NCBI RefSeq assembly: GCF_000147875.1
Contig: NC_014507.1
Coordinates: forward strand, 2,418,001-2,482,000
Direction of reading: 5' to 3'
Origin: Methanolacinia petrolearia DSM 11571
Lineage (GTDB): Archaea; Halobacteriota; Methanomicrobia; Methanomicrobiales; Methanomicrobiaceae
DNA length: 64,000 nucleotides
The translations under genes were made by a program, and so were the position numbers. Positions 26,511 to 34,547 of the stretch are shown in pieces (positions within the stretch are counted from its first letter, which is position 1; every line of letters begins with the position of its first letter). Under the pieces are notes generated by a model. It did no database searches, had not been told where the DNA came from, and saw only the letters and a program-made list of their open reading frames with translations.

Positions 26511-27569
26511 TCATCTCAGAAAAGACCAGAACCATTCATCCATAAACTCCTCGACAACGCCATCGCCAATGACCTCCCCCTTCCTCAGGCTGTTGCGCAG
26601 GCCTAAAAGAATATTGTCGACCTTTTCGATCTTTTCAAGATTCCTCCTTTCGTTCTCCGTCGTAGGGAGAACCTTTGCGATACCCCCGTTTTTGATTACT
26701 ATCCTCTTATCGGCCCTCAGGGCGAGGAGGGGGTCATGCGTGGACATCAGGATTATCTTTTCATTGCCCGCAAGAAGCCTGATGGCCTCCTTACGATCGA
26801 TTCCCGCGTTCTCGATCTCGTCTATCAGAATTACCGGAGAGGCACTCATCAGTGCGGTATCTGCGATCATAAGAGCCCTCGACTGGCCGCCGGAGAGCTG
26901 CGTCACTTTTGTTTCCGGCGAAAACTTCTCTCCCGCAAGGGAATTCGCACATTCGAAACACCGTTCGACAACATCTTCGACATCGGATACCATCCTGCTC
27001 TTCGCATGCATCTCCAGGAACTCCCGGACCGTCAGGTCCATTACGAAGTTCATCGTCTGGGATAGCTGGGCCACGAGTTTCCCGCCGGTATCGAACCTTC
27101 GCATCTCGTCTGGAACAGTTCCGTTGATCAGGATCTGCCTCAGTGTCGGCGTGTCCTTCTGGGCCATGCACTCGATATCCTCAAGAAGCCGGCTCTTACC
27201 AGAACCAGTGGGACCGACGATGCTTATAATCTCGCCTGGCCTGACCGTCAGTTCCACATTCTCCTGTTCACCGGACTTGTTCCGTCCACCGATGATCGTG
27301 ATAGATGAGATTGCATCCGGCCGGTCGTCGTGGTCTGAACGAAATGCCTCGAGAAATGTGCAGAAGTGATCGATTATACTTTCATTGTCGAGCCCGAACT
27401 CCTCGAGCATCTCCGGATCGACATCGAGGAGGGCAGCGGGAAGGGTTTTGGATGAATCTATTCCTCCAAGCCTGTGATTTGCAAGGTAGTCGACGGCAAG
27501 GGGATAGCGTTCCAGGATAACGCAGACAGGTGTCTCTACGATCTCTTCATAGAAGTCGTAAGAACTCAT
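26511..27569 (-). CDS. Soluble ABC ATPase with an extra N-terminal domain
   Basis: A 352-residue ATPase without membrane segments. Residues 1-80 form a small helical domain (ETPVCVILERYPLAVDYLANHRLGG) that recalls DUF1858 but lacks its cysteines. The ABC core follows: Walker A VGPTGSGKSR, signature LSGGQSRALMIADTALM, Walker B VILIDEIENAG with an unusual Glu after Ile, and H-loop MSTHDP. Its start overlaps the stop of the HypB-like GTPase gene by 4 nt (ATGA), so the two proteins are made together. No permease is adjacent; it may load or release a metal or cofactor rather than transport. The role is unknown. Confidence 0.78.
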   Translation of the reverse strand: MSSYDFYEEIVETPVCVILERYPLAVDYLANHRLGGIDSSKTLPAALLDVDPEMLEEFGLDNESIIDHFCTFLEAFRSDHDDRPDAISSITIIGGRNKSGEQENVELTVRPGEIISIVGPTGSGKSRLLEDIECMAQKDTPTLRQILINGTVPDEMRRFDTGGKLVAQLSQTMNFVMDLTVREFLEMHAKSRMVSDVEDVVERCFECANSLAGEKFSPETKVTQLSGGQSRALMIADTALMSASPVILIDEIENAGIDRKEAIRLLAGNEKIILMSTHDPLLALRADKRIVIKNGGIAKVLPTTENERRNLEKIEKVDNILLGLRNSLRKGEVIGDGVVEEFMDEWFWSFLR

Positions 27570-28255
27570 TCCTCGAACTCCATCCTTTTAAGCATCCCCA
27601 TCTGGTAGAAATCGCCGATCCTCGTCTCCCCCGTGCAGTAGGAGCAGATTGCCGCCGGCATCGTAAATCTGAGGGTCCTGTCCTTCAGGGTATCGATCTC
27701 GGTCGCCTCGCTGAAGGATTTGGCAAGCATGAAAGTCCCCTGCCCGGTAATCCCGTTGACGAAGATCACCTTAGCATTCGAATTGACCTCCTTTATGTTG
27801 AAGGAAAAAACCTCGCGTTCGGCCTGCGATACGATATCACCCTTCGTCACGACCACAATATCTGCGTACTTGAGCATTGGTCCGATCTTTCGCGGTGTGT
27901 TTACCCCGGAGAGGTTGTCGATTACGCATACCGAGAGTATGCCCTTGATATACGGCGAACAGCGGTTGCAGAGTCCGGCACTTTCTGTGATTAGAACTGA
28001 AAGGCCCTTCCTCTTCCCCCATGAGACGGCTTCCTCGATATTGCTGACAAAGAAATGATCAGGGCAGATCTTCCCTGCAAATCCGGTCTGGACAGGGATA
28101 TTGCTCTCGCCGTACCGAATGTGATCGAATGATGTGAGTGAGTCGAATTTGACAACACCAACGCTCCCCTCCGGAAGACCGAGCGTTGCAATTGTTTTAA
28201 GAATTACTGAAGTCTTGCCGGAGGACGGAGGCCCGGCAACTGTTATCATCTTCAT
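27566..28255 (-). CDS. HypB/UreG-like GTPase with cysteine pairs
   Basis: A 229-residue SIMIBI-class NTPase. The P-loop is GPPSSGKTS at residues 8-16, the G3-like segment is ITESAGLCNRCSPY with a CxxC placed as in metal-binding HypB proteins, and VVVTKGD gives a G4-like motif. A second pair, ICSYCTGE, is near the C-terminus. Relatives insert nickel into hydrogenase or urease; this one lacks the His-rich tail and is coupled to an ABC ATPase and a DUF364 gene, so it may serve another metal centre. It is the first gene of the minus-strand group that runs to about 22.2 kb. Confidence 0.78.
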   Translation of the reverse strand: MKMITVAGPPSSGKTSVILKTIATLGLPEGSVGVVKFDSLTSFDHIRYGESNIPVQTGFAGKICPDHFFVSNIEEAVSWGKRKGLSVLITESAGLCNRCSPYIKGILSVCVIDNLSGVNTPRKIGPMLKYADIVVVTKGDIVSQAEREVFSFNIKEVNSNAKVIFVNGITGQGTFMLAKSFSEATEIDTLKDRTLRFTMPAAICSYCTGETRIGDFYQMGMLKRMEFEE

Positions 28256-28446
28256 GGATGTTAGTAAAAGGTGCGCCGTTTTTGTTCATAATAATTGCCA
28301 AATTGTGCCGAATAGTAAATAATATCTGCTTAACAAATCTGAAAATATCACCCTTCCCAGGAAAACAGGTTGGGCCACGCTTCCGGGGAGGATCTATACC
28401 CTTACGGGCACCCGGATTTCAAAAATTGGATGGAGATCTTAATTAA

Positions 28447-30936
28447 TTATTTAGCACCGATATCTTCTTCATAGACATCGAAATATTCGTCGGTTTCGAT
28501 GATATGATACTGGCCTATAGCAGTAACATTATACGGGTTGCCTATTGTTGAATACGGGAGTATAAATCTGCCGCCCTCGCTCTTTTGGGCGTATACGAAT
28601 TCTCTCCCGGCATTAGTTTTAAGATTAAGTTCCACTGTGCCTTCTCCCGGGACTTCATAACCGTCTACGTACTCGAAGATCTTGACGTTGTCGTCAGGAT
28701 CTGACGATTCAAAAACAAGCCTGTAGTTTTTAAGCGCCTGAACCGTGCAGCAGGGCATATCCGGGTTCTGGCTTACCAGGATGTCATCGGAAGTCGCTTC
28801 CGAAACTGCAGTATCATAGTCCACGGTCTGATAACCTGTTATGGATTTTACACCGCCGCTTGTGGTGGTCGTAATCACATCGACCTCTTCAGGCTCGATA
28901 TAAGTTCCATCCAAATTTTGGAGCCTTACAACGGTTGTATTATAATAATTTGAGGTATACACCCTCGAATAACCACTATTACCTGAATCGTCAGAGTTGT
29001 AGAGGCTTATCATATAGTCGACCGTAATATCTGCGGGATCGACCCACGAGAGAATCGTAAGAATTCCCTTATCCGGTGTTGTAAGCTCCGAATTCGTGAC
29101 GACAAATCTTGCTCCGGCGTTATCCATTATCCGGTCAGCCTCTTCTTCCGATCCCGAGATTAGGAAGTTTGCACATCCTGTATCTCCCTGAACATTATCC
29201 TGGAACGGATTTGAAACCGGAATTCTTTTTCCAACAAGAGTGATCACATGCCCGAAATCCCACCATGACATTACTCCATACGAATCTTCAGGATATACGA
29301 ACGAATCAGAAGAATATTCCCCGTAATAGTCCACACCCGGATCGGGGGTGTTTTCGTTCATCCATTCCATTGCCTCCAGCCATTTGTCCTTCTCAAAACT
29401 GACTCCTGAATAATCCTCAGTGAACCGGACATCGTTTATAACGGATGCAGCAAAGAAAACGACTGTAATACCGGTAATAACCATAAATATAGCAGTTCCG
29501 GTCAAATGATCGTCATTGGCCTTCGCACTTTTTTTCTTTGATTTTCCTTCAGCAGGCTTTTTCTCTTTTCCGAGGTATGACAGAAAATCGCCGTAATACC
29601 GGGAATATACATAATATATACACAATGCAGAAAGAATTGCAAAGGGCGCTGCGACGAAATAATCAAACCTCATGTGTTTTATCGACACATATACCGTCAT
29701 GAGCATCCAGAGAAGAACAAACAGGTATCCGTTCTCCTTTGTCGAGTACAATTTATATAACGCAACTATTACCCCCCCTGCACCCAGGACCAGGCCGATC
29801 TGATAGCTTTGCAGGATAAAATCAAGGGTCATCGGCTGCATCTCTGCAATCGCAACGTTTCCAAAACCGAAAACAAGGTTTGCAGACGAGAAGAGGGACG
29901 AAAAAATATCCGGCACAACTATTGCGGATGCAAACAGGGCTATAACTCCGGCCAGAATAAGAACGGACGGATATGCAATTTTGTTATCCTTAAGATTTGT
30001 TCTGCCCAGTCCGAATGACAGAAGAATCAGAACCCATGTTGCAACGATTACCAGAACCGGAATTATTACATGAACAACAGTATACGACGAGATCGCAAAT
30101 CCGGCATATTTTATTCCGAAGATCAATGCCATGATTGCCGGAATTATCATTGCGACAGTGTTTACAAAGCCCAATTTATACGGAATATTTCCTGAATTAT
30201 GAGTTATTATGCAGGAGAACAATGTGAATATCGATATTAATACAAGGAAGAGTACCGTTGTCGGGGATGTGAAATAACAGGCACTGTAAAATACGCCTGC
30301 AAGAACGGAATACGCAAAGATCTTCAAAAATTCTTTGTCTTTGATATCCGGTTTGAATTCACCGGAAGAGTCCCTGACTGCAAAGATATAGAACATACAG
30401 AATATTGCTGAAAAGAGAATCTCCGCCGCATGATGATCGACATACCCGTATGACGTATAGTTCAGGAAGAACAGGGAGCTGACGGATATCAGCGCCGCCG
30501 CGATAATCCCGGCAAACCTGCTTTTACTAACGGATTCCGCGATGAAATAGACGACGGGAACCAGCACTGCCGCCATAAGGGGGGGTACGAATGATGCGGC
30601 GTTTACGATCGCGGCCTGTCCTGACGCTCCTGTAATTATTACAAAAGCGCCCGCGATCATCGGGAACAGCGGCCCCCATCCGATATTCTTCCCGTCAGGG
30701 TATGCTGTCATCGGGTCGAACCAGTCATACTGCAGGAAGTTATGGGCCATAACCTCTATCTGCCTGAGGTTGTACTCAGCATCGCCCCGTATCACGTGGA
30801 TATACCCGGTATCAGGGAGGAGAAACAGAGGAATGATTCTCAGCATAAATGCAAGAAGAGCAAATATAAACAAAAGTATTGCCACATTTATGCTTTTTTT
30901 GGTGAAATCAAACATATCAGATAGTATTTCAGCCAT
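28447..30936 (-). CDS. aglB: AglB, archaeal oligosaccharyltransferase (STT3 family)
   Basis: An 829-residue integral membrane enzyme that moves a lipid-linked glycan to Asn in N-x-S/T sequons on the outer face of the membrane. About 12-13 hydrophobic segments fill residues 15-480. The first outer loop holds VIRGDAEYNLRQIE with the acidic metal-binding pair, and GVMSWWDFGHVITLVGKR holds the WWD-x-G catalytic signature near residue 555. The C-terminal third is a soluble domain. It is upstream (5' side) of the pilin pair at 31-32.6 kb on the same strand; those pilins and the ones at 36-48 kb are rich in sequons, so they are likely substrates. Confidence 0.93.
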   Translation of the reverse strand: MAEILSDMFDFTKKSINVAILLFIFALLAFMLRIIPLFLLPDTGYIHVIRGDAEYNLRQIEVMAHNFLQYDWFDPMTAYPDGKNIGWGPLFPMIAGAFVIITGASGQAAIVNAASFVPPLMAAVLVPVVYFIAESVSKSRFAGIIAAALISVSSLFFLNYTSYGYVDHHAAEILFSAIFCMFYIFAVRDSSGEFKPDIKDKEFLKIFAYSVLAGVFYSACYFTSPTTVLFLVLISIFTLFSCIITHNSGNIPYKLGFVNTVAMIIPAIMALIFGIKYAGFAISSYTVVHVIIPVLVIVATWVLILLSFGLGRTNLKDNKIAYPSVLILAGVIALFASAIVVPDIFSSLFSSANLVFGFGNVAIAEMQPMTLDFILQSYQIGLVLGAGGVIVALYKLYSTKENGYLFVLLWMLMTVYVSIKHMRFDYFVAAPFAILSALCIYYVYSRYYGDFLSYLGKEKKPAEGKSKKKSAKANDDHLTGTAIFMVITGITVVFFAASVINDVRFTEDYSGVSFEKDKWLEAMEWMNENTPDPGVDYYGEYSSDSFVYPEDSYGVMSWWDFGHVITLVGKRIPVSNPFQDNVQGDTGCANFLISGSEEEADRIMDNAGARFVVTNSELTTPDKGILTILSWVDPADITVDYMISLYNSDDSGNSGYSRVYTSNYYNTTVVRLQNLDGTYIEPEEVDVITTTTSGGVKSITGYQTVDYDTAVSEATSDDILVSQNPDMPCCTVQALKNYRLVFESSDPDDNVKIFEYVDGYEVPGEGTVELNLKTNAGREFVYAQKSEGGRFILPYSTIGNPYNVTAIGQYHIIETDEYFDVYEEDIGAK

Positions 30937-31117
30937 ATAAACAAATAATTTTACCCCCTGTTTTCCTTTGAATTCACAGGTGCTACAATTCAGTAAAGAT
31001 CTATTTTGACAGAGAAAGAAAGACCGGGAATGAGTCTGTCTTCAGTATAAAAGAGAGGGTTCGGGTTGTACTGGTTTCCTGGCATCCGGTCTTCCATAAA
31101 AAATGAAGAATTTATTT

Positions 31118-31771
31118 TTAGCCCTTGATTGTTACAACTGCACGTGAAATCAGCGTTCCACTGGCCTTGTCGTTTACATCAAGGTAGAACGACTTTCCTA
31201 TGTTTTCCTGATTTACAAAGTCCAGTGCCCAGAAACTATCATCAGCGCTGGTAAGCTTTTCACCTGTATCTGAATCAAGGAACGTCCAGTGCGTACCGTC
31301 AAAATAATAGTCTCCATGACTTGAGTAAACAGTCTTCTGAAGTATCGTTGGTTCACAATTTGTGATATTTACGTAGAGCGTATCTCCAGGGTTGAAAGAA
31401 GATATTCCATAACCCCGGAAGCCACCAGTACTTGAGTTATAGGACATCACAGCCACACCATTTGAAGTAGTAACCGTTGCAAGATTTATTGCACTTGTTG
31501 ACATAGCTTCAAGATTCGGACCGAATGTGGGCCCGTTCTTAACCGTTATCAACATATCGGCAGTAGGAATTGCTTCTCCACCTGCGTGGATGATTGAGAG
31601 ACCTCTGGTTACGCTGAACTCACCCTGAATAGTTGCCTGTGGGGCTTTTGTCTGCCCTTCTGCAAAACCGCCTGCAAATCCGCTAACAACCGCCGCGATA
31701 ATGATTGTTACAACAAGCATTAACATGACACCTACGACGGGAGATACCGCTGAATCGTTATTTTTTATCAT
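31118..31771 (-). CDS. Archaeal type IV pilin, class B, lone pair
   Basis: A 217-residue pilin. MIKNNDS is followed by AVSPVVGVMLMLVVTII, the N-terminal signal and hydrophobic helix of archaeal type IV pilins, which a PibD-type peptidase should cut just before it. The mature part follows the class B pattern of this window: TKAPQATIQGEFSV, IIHAGGEAIPTADM, FGPNLEAM, SSFNPGDTLYVNITNC and ENIGKSFYLDVNDKASG. It has one cysteine. It starts 2 nt after the class A pilin gene stops, so the pair is co-transcribed. It probably forms part of a filament outside the cell. Confidence 0.88.
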   Translation of the reverse strand: MIKNNDSAVSPVVGVMLMLVVTIIIAAVVSGFAGGFAEGQTKAPQATIQGEFSVTRGLSIIHAGGEAIPTADMLITVKNGPTFGPNLEAMSTSAINLATVTTSNGVAVMSYNSSTGGFRGYGISSFNPGDTLYVNITNCEPTILQKTVYSSHGDYYFDGTHWTFLDSDTGEKLTSADDSFWALDFVNQENIGKSFYLDVNDKASGTLISRAVVTIKG

Positions 31772-31773
31772 AA

Positions 31774-32574
31774 TCAGTCCTCCACAGCAATATTGCTATT
31801 ATAAATCGCAGCACCTGTAGGCGTGTAGATAACTTTTACATTAACAGTATCTCCTGCACGAAGCTGTTCCCAGCCATACCCTAGTAATGCCTGAGTCGGA
31901 TCGGCCTGTCCTTCTTCATAGAGGCCCGAGGCATACTTATAAGCATAAAGTGTTTCACCATTGTAACCACTATCTGCAGGTTCTGACAATGCCCCAGCTA
32001 TTGCCTGCCCTGAATCAGATCCGTATGGATATGCAAACAGGTTCACACCCTCCTGTAATGTAAACTGCCCAAACCAACCTGGTTTCTGGTATGCATCAGC
32101 ACTCTTCCCCATTGGATCTGTCGGGTTTGTCTGATCGACTCCTGCTCCTATTCCAAAAGGCGCTGTAGACCAATTTGTCACTGTTTTTGTCTTCATACCC
32201 TGATAACAGATCACATTGGCACTGTTTGGAAGGCTCGTGTTTCCACCTGTAAAAGTATTACCATTAGAGATTGTCTTTTGTTGTTCCGTAAGACCAGGAT
32301 CAGTATTGTCCTTCATAGTTGTCGACCAGGATGTGACAATCTTCAGGTCAGTAGTACTGATTGGTTCACTTACGCCAAGTACCGAGGCCGTAAATCCGCT
32401 TCCTATGTAACTTCCCGTGTTTGCAATTGTAACATCCATGGAAAGCGTCGGAGACTTCTCCTGTCCGGAAATAAGCCCTCCTGCAAAACCGCTCACAACC
32501 GCCGCGATGATAATCGTCACAACAAGCATCAGCATGACGCCCACGACGGGTGAGACCGCATCTTCGTTTTTCAT
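31774..32574 (-). CDS. Archaeal type IV pilin, class A, lone pair
   Basis: A 266-residue pilin beginning MKNEDAVSPVVGVMLML. The start at 32574 is preferred because GGTGA lies about 6 nt upstream and homologues begin here; the reading frame stays open for 35 codons further upstream. The class A body is seen in SPTLSMDVTIANTGSYIGSGF, VLGVSEPISTTDLKIVTSW and, near the end, LLGYGWEQLRAGDTVNVKVIYTPTG. Several N-x-S/T sequons are present. It is the first gene of a class A-class B pair, the same order as in the two big cassettes. Confidence 0.88.
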   Translation of the reverse strand: MKNEDAVSPVVGVMLMLVVTIIIAAVVSGFAGGLISGQEKSPTLSMDVTIANTGSYIGSGFTASVLGVSEPISTTDLKIVTSWSTTMKDNTDPGLTEQQKTISNGNTFTGGNTSLPNSANVICYQGMKTKTVTNWSTAPFGIGAGVDQTNPTDPMGKSADAYQKPGWFGQFTLQEGVNLFAYPYGSDSGQAIAGALSEPADSGYNGETLYAYKYASGLYEEGQADPTQALLGYGWEQLRAGDTVNVKVIYTPTGAAIYNSNIAVED

Positions 32575-32805
32575 ACATTCACCATACATATGATGCACTA
32601 CAGCACCATGATCACCATATTTGTAAAGATTGCTACTTAATATTCGGCTAAAGTAAATTAAATTATATTGATTAATCATCTTATAGTAGACTGAGATGTT
32701 TAACCATTAAAAAAAAAGCTCATTTTTCCGATCATAACCAGCTACAGACCCCGATCAATCTCATAAGAAGATCAGTCAGGTGAACAGGTCCGGAGGTGTG
32801 AAAAT

Positions 32806-32829
32806 TATTCATCGCGCGGAATGCAGATC
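32806..32829 (-). repeat. 24-bp copy of the 3' end of the FecCD-system ATPase gene
   Basis: These 24 bp are identical to 33763-33786, which code for the last residues (ICIPRDE) of the ATPase gene. Here they lie in noncoding DNA in the same orientation, and a weaker match continues for about 20 nt toward higher coordinates. The two copies flank the HepT/MntA module, like a direct repeat left by insertion or recombination. The remaining part of the 32575-32931 gap is A+T-rich and should hold the promoter of the pilin pair. Confidence 0.6.
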
Positions 32830-32931
32830 AGATGATATCATTTACATTCTGCAATCACGGGTGAGTTGCTAAAAATTGTAAAAAAAGCGTAAAACATGAG
32901 ATAGAATAAATACTCAGACAATCTGAGTGCA

Positions 32932-33277
32932 TCACCATTCTTTATCAGAGATTACTGTTGAAATTCCGGATCTTAAGGAGGGAATGTCGTCATTTAAAAC
33001 ATTCCACACAATATCCCAGCTGACATCAAAATAACCATGCGTCAGACGGTCTCTCATTTTTCCAATAACCGACCAGTCAGTGTATTTCAGGATATTCTGC
33101 TTTCAACTCGGGGGATACATTCTTTGCAGCCTCGCCAATAATTTCCAGTGATTTCTGAACGACATGCTGCATTATTTTATCGGCATCAAGTTTTTCATAT
33201 GTCAAAGATTCGGTAGCATCCGAAAGAAACTCTATTTCATCACGGATATGACAGATAAACATCCTGTCGCGATTCAT
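32932..33277 (-). pseudogene. hepT: HepT-like toxin gene (DUF86) with a frameshift
   Basis: The intact frame 33077-33277 codes for 66 residues (MNRDRMFICHIRDEIEFLS, then VVQKSLEIIGEAAKNVSPEL), the N-terminal part of a HepT/DUF86 protein, and stops at 33077. Reading the next frame from about 33088 restores the missing part: DWSVIGKMRDRLTHGYFDV, SWDIVWNVLNDDIPSL, ending at 32932. This includes the R-x4-H motif of HepT RNases/AMPylation targets. A one-base insertion or two-base deletion near 33080-33092 explains it. The start overlaps the mntA stop by 4 nt. It is either inactive, a sequencing error, or rescued by frameshifting. Confidence 0.75.
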
Positions 33278-33585
33278 ACGCGGATTACCTCGGACATAAC
33301 ATCCTGACGAATATAAGAACTCAAAGCACGTTCGGTAACCAGATCTACTTTTCGACCGAATAATTCTTCCAAATAATCTCCCAAATTAACCAGATTTGAA
33401 AGAGTAGCCTGACCGGCCGAAAATGAAATTAGTACATCGATATCACTATCTGCGGTGTCCTCTCCCCTGCTGACAGAACCAAATATGCCGATAGATTCAA
33501 TCCCAAAATGCTGTTGAATATAAGGCAGATTTGCATCAAGTTTCTCTAAAATCTCCTCCCTGATGCTTTTATAAGTACCTGCCAT
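33274..33585 (-). CDS. mntA: MntA-like nucleotidyltransferase antitoxin
   Basis: A 103-residue minimal nucleotidyltransferase with GIFGSVSRGEDTADSDIDVLISF, the GS-x10-DxD active-site motif, at residues about 32-54. In characterised HepT/MntA pairs this enzyme AMPylates the HepT toxin to neutralise it. The ATG at 33585 has GGGGA upstream, and the stop overlaps the toxin start by 4 nt (ATGA). It looks intact whereas the toxin frame is broken. The gene lies between two copies of a 24-bp direct repeat. Confidence 0.85.
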   Translation of the reverse strand: MAGTYKSIREEILEKLDANLPYIQQHFGIESIGIFGSVSRGEDTADSDIDVLISFSAGQATLSNLVNLGDYLEELFGRKVDLVTERALSSYIRQDVMSEVIRV

Positions 33586-33761
33586 AAAAAATCCCCGGTT
33601 TATGAATAGTATATCCAGACGAGTTAATGAGGTTTACTATGGAAATCAGTTCTGGGTTTATCTTCCGCAGGGACAGGATCAACCTTTGTCAATGCCTGAT
33701 ATGAAAAAAATATGAGACTAATCAGCAGTAATGCACCCTGCTATATTGAAAATATCGCTGT

Positions 33762-34547
33762 CTATTCATCGCGCGGAATGCAGATCTTATGAGTACGGTT
33801 GACATTCTCGTAGTCTTCGATACATACACTCACGCCATACACATCCCTGATCAGATCGGGAGTCATGACATCCTCGGGAGGACCGTCCGCTATTACCTTC
33901 CCTCCCTGGATCATCAGAACGCGGTTTGCATAGAGAAATGCATGATCCGGATTATGGGTGGAAAGAATCACGATATACCCGTCATTTGCAAGATTCACAA
34001 TCCTTCTCATCACCCTCCACTGGTTTCCGTAGTCCAGGTTAGCGGTCGGCTCGTCCATGATCAGTATCTTCGCCTTCTGGACAAGTGCACGAGCGATAAG
34101 TGCAAGCTGCCGTTCCCCCCCGGAGATTTCCCCGTAACCCGCATTTTTCAGGTGGGCGATTCCGAGACTCTTCATCGCCTCATACGCCTCGTCGACATGC
34201 TGCTGCTTCGGCTCGGAGAGGATACTGATCTGGTTCGTAAGCCCCATAAGGACGACATCCAGAACAGTGAAATTGAAGACAGGAAAAGTCGACTGCGGAA
34301 TATATGCAATCTTCTTTGCAATCTGCTTGTGATCGAGTGTCTTTATATCAGCTCCTTCCAGAAAAACTGAGCCGGTATAATTCCTGAGAAACCCGAGAAT
34401 GCAGCGAAACATCGTGCTCTTCCCAACCCCGTTAGGTCCCAGAACTGCAAGAAGGTCTCCATCCTTTGCAGAAAACGATACATCACATAATACATCCCTG
34501 AGATTTTTTTCGTAGGAAAACGTCAGATTTTCAACCTCAAGTGTCAT
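33762..34547 (-). CDS. ABC transporter ATPase of the FecE/BtuD family
   Basis: A 261-residue ATPase with Walker A LGPNGVGKST near residue 36, Q-loop IPQSTFPVFNF, signature EISGGERQLALIARAL, Walker B ILIMDEPTANLD and H-loop LSTHNPDHAF. This is the subfamily that powers import of iron-siderophores, cobalamin, haem or, in MolBC, molybdate. Its ATG overlaps the permease stop by 4 nt. No binding protein is adjacent; the one at 23244-24458 is the likely partner. Its last codons are duplicated at 32806-32829. Confidence 0.9.
   Translation of the reverse strand: MTLEVENLTFSYEKNLRDVLCDVSFSAKDGDLLAVLGPNGVGKSTMFRCILGFLRNYTGSVFLEGADIKTLDHKQIAKKIAYIPQSTFPVFNFTVLDVVLMGLTNQISILSEPKQQHVDEAYEAMKSLGIAHLKNAGYGEISGGERQLALIARALVQKAKILIMDEPTANLDYGNQWRVMRRIVNLANDGYIVILSTHNPDHAFLYANRVLMIQGGKVIADGPPEDVMTPDLIRDVYGVSVCIEDYENVNRTHKICIPRDE
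33763..33786 (-). repeat. 24-bp direct repeat inside the 3' end of the ATPase gene
   Basis: Identical to 32806-32829 and in the same orientation. It codes for the C-terminal ICIPRDE of the ATPase. See the partner copy for the match and its reach. Confidence 0.65.
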
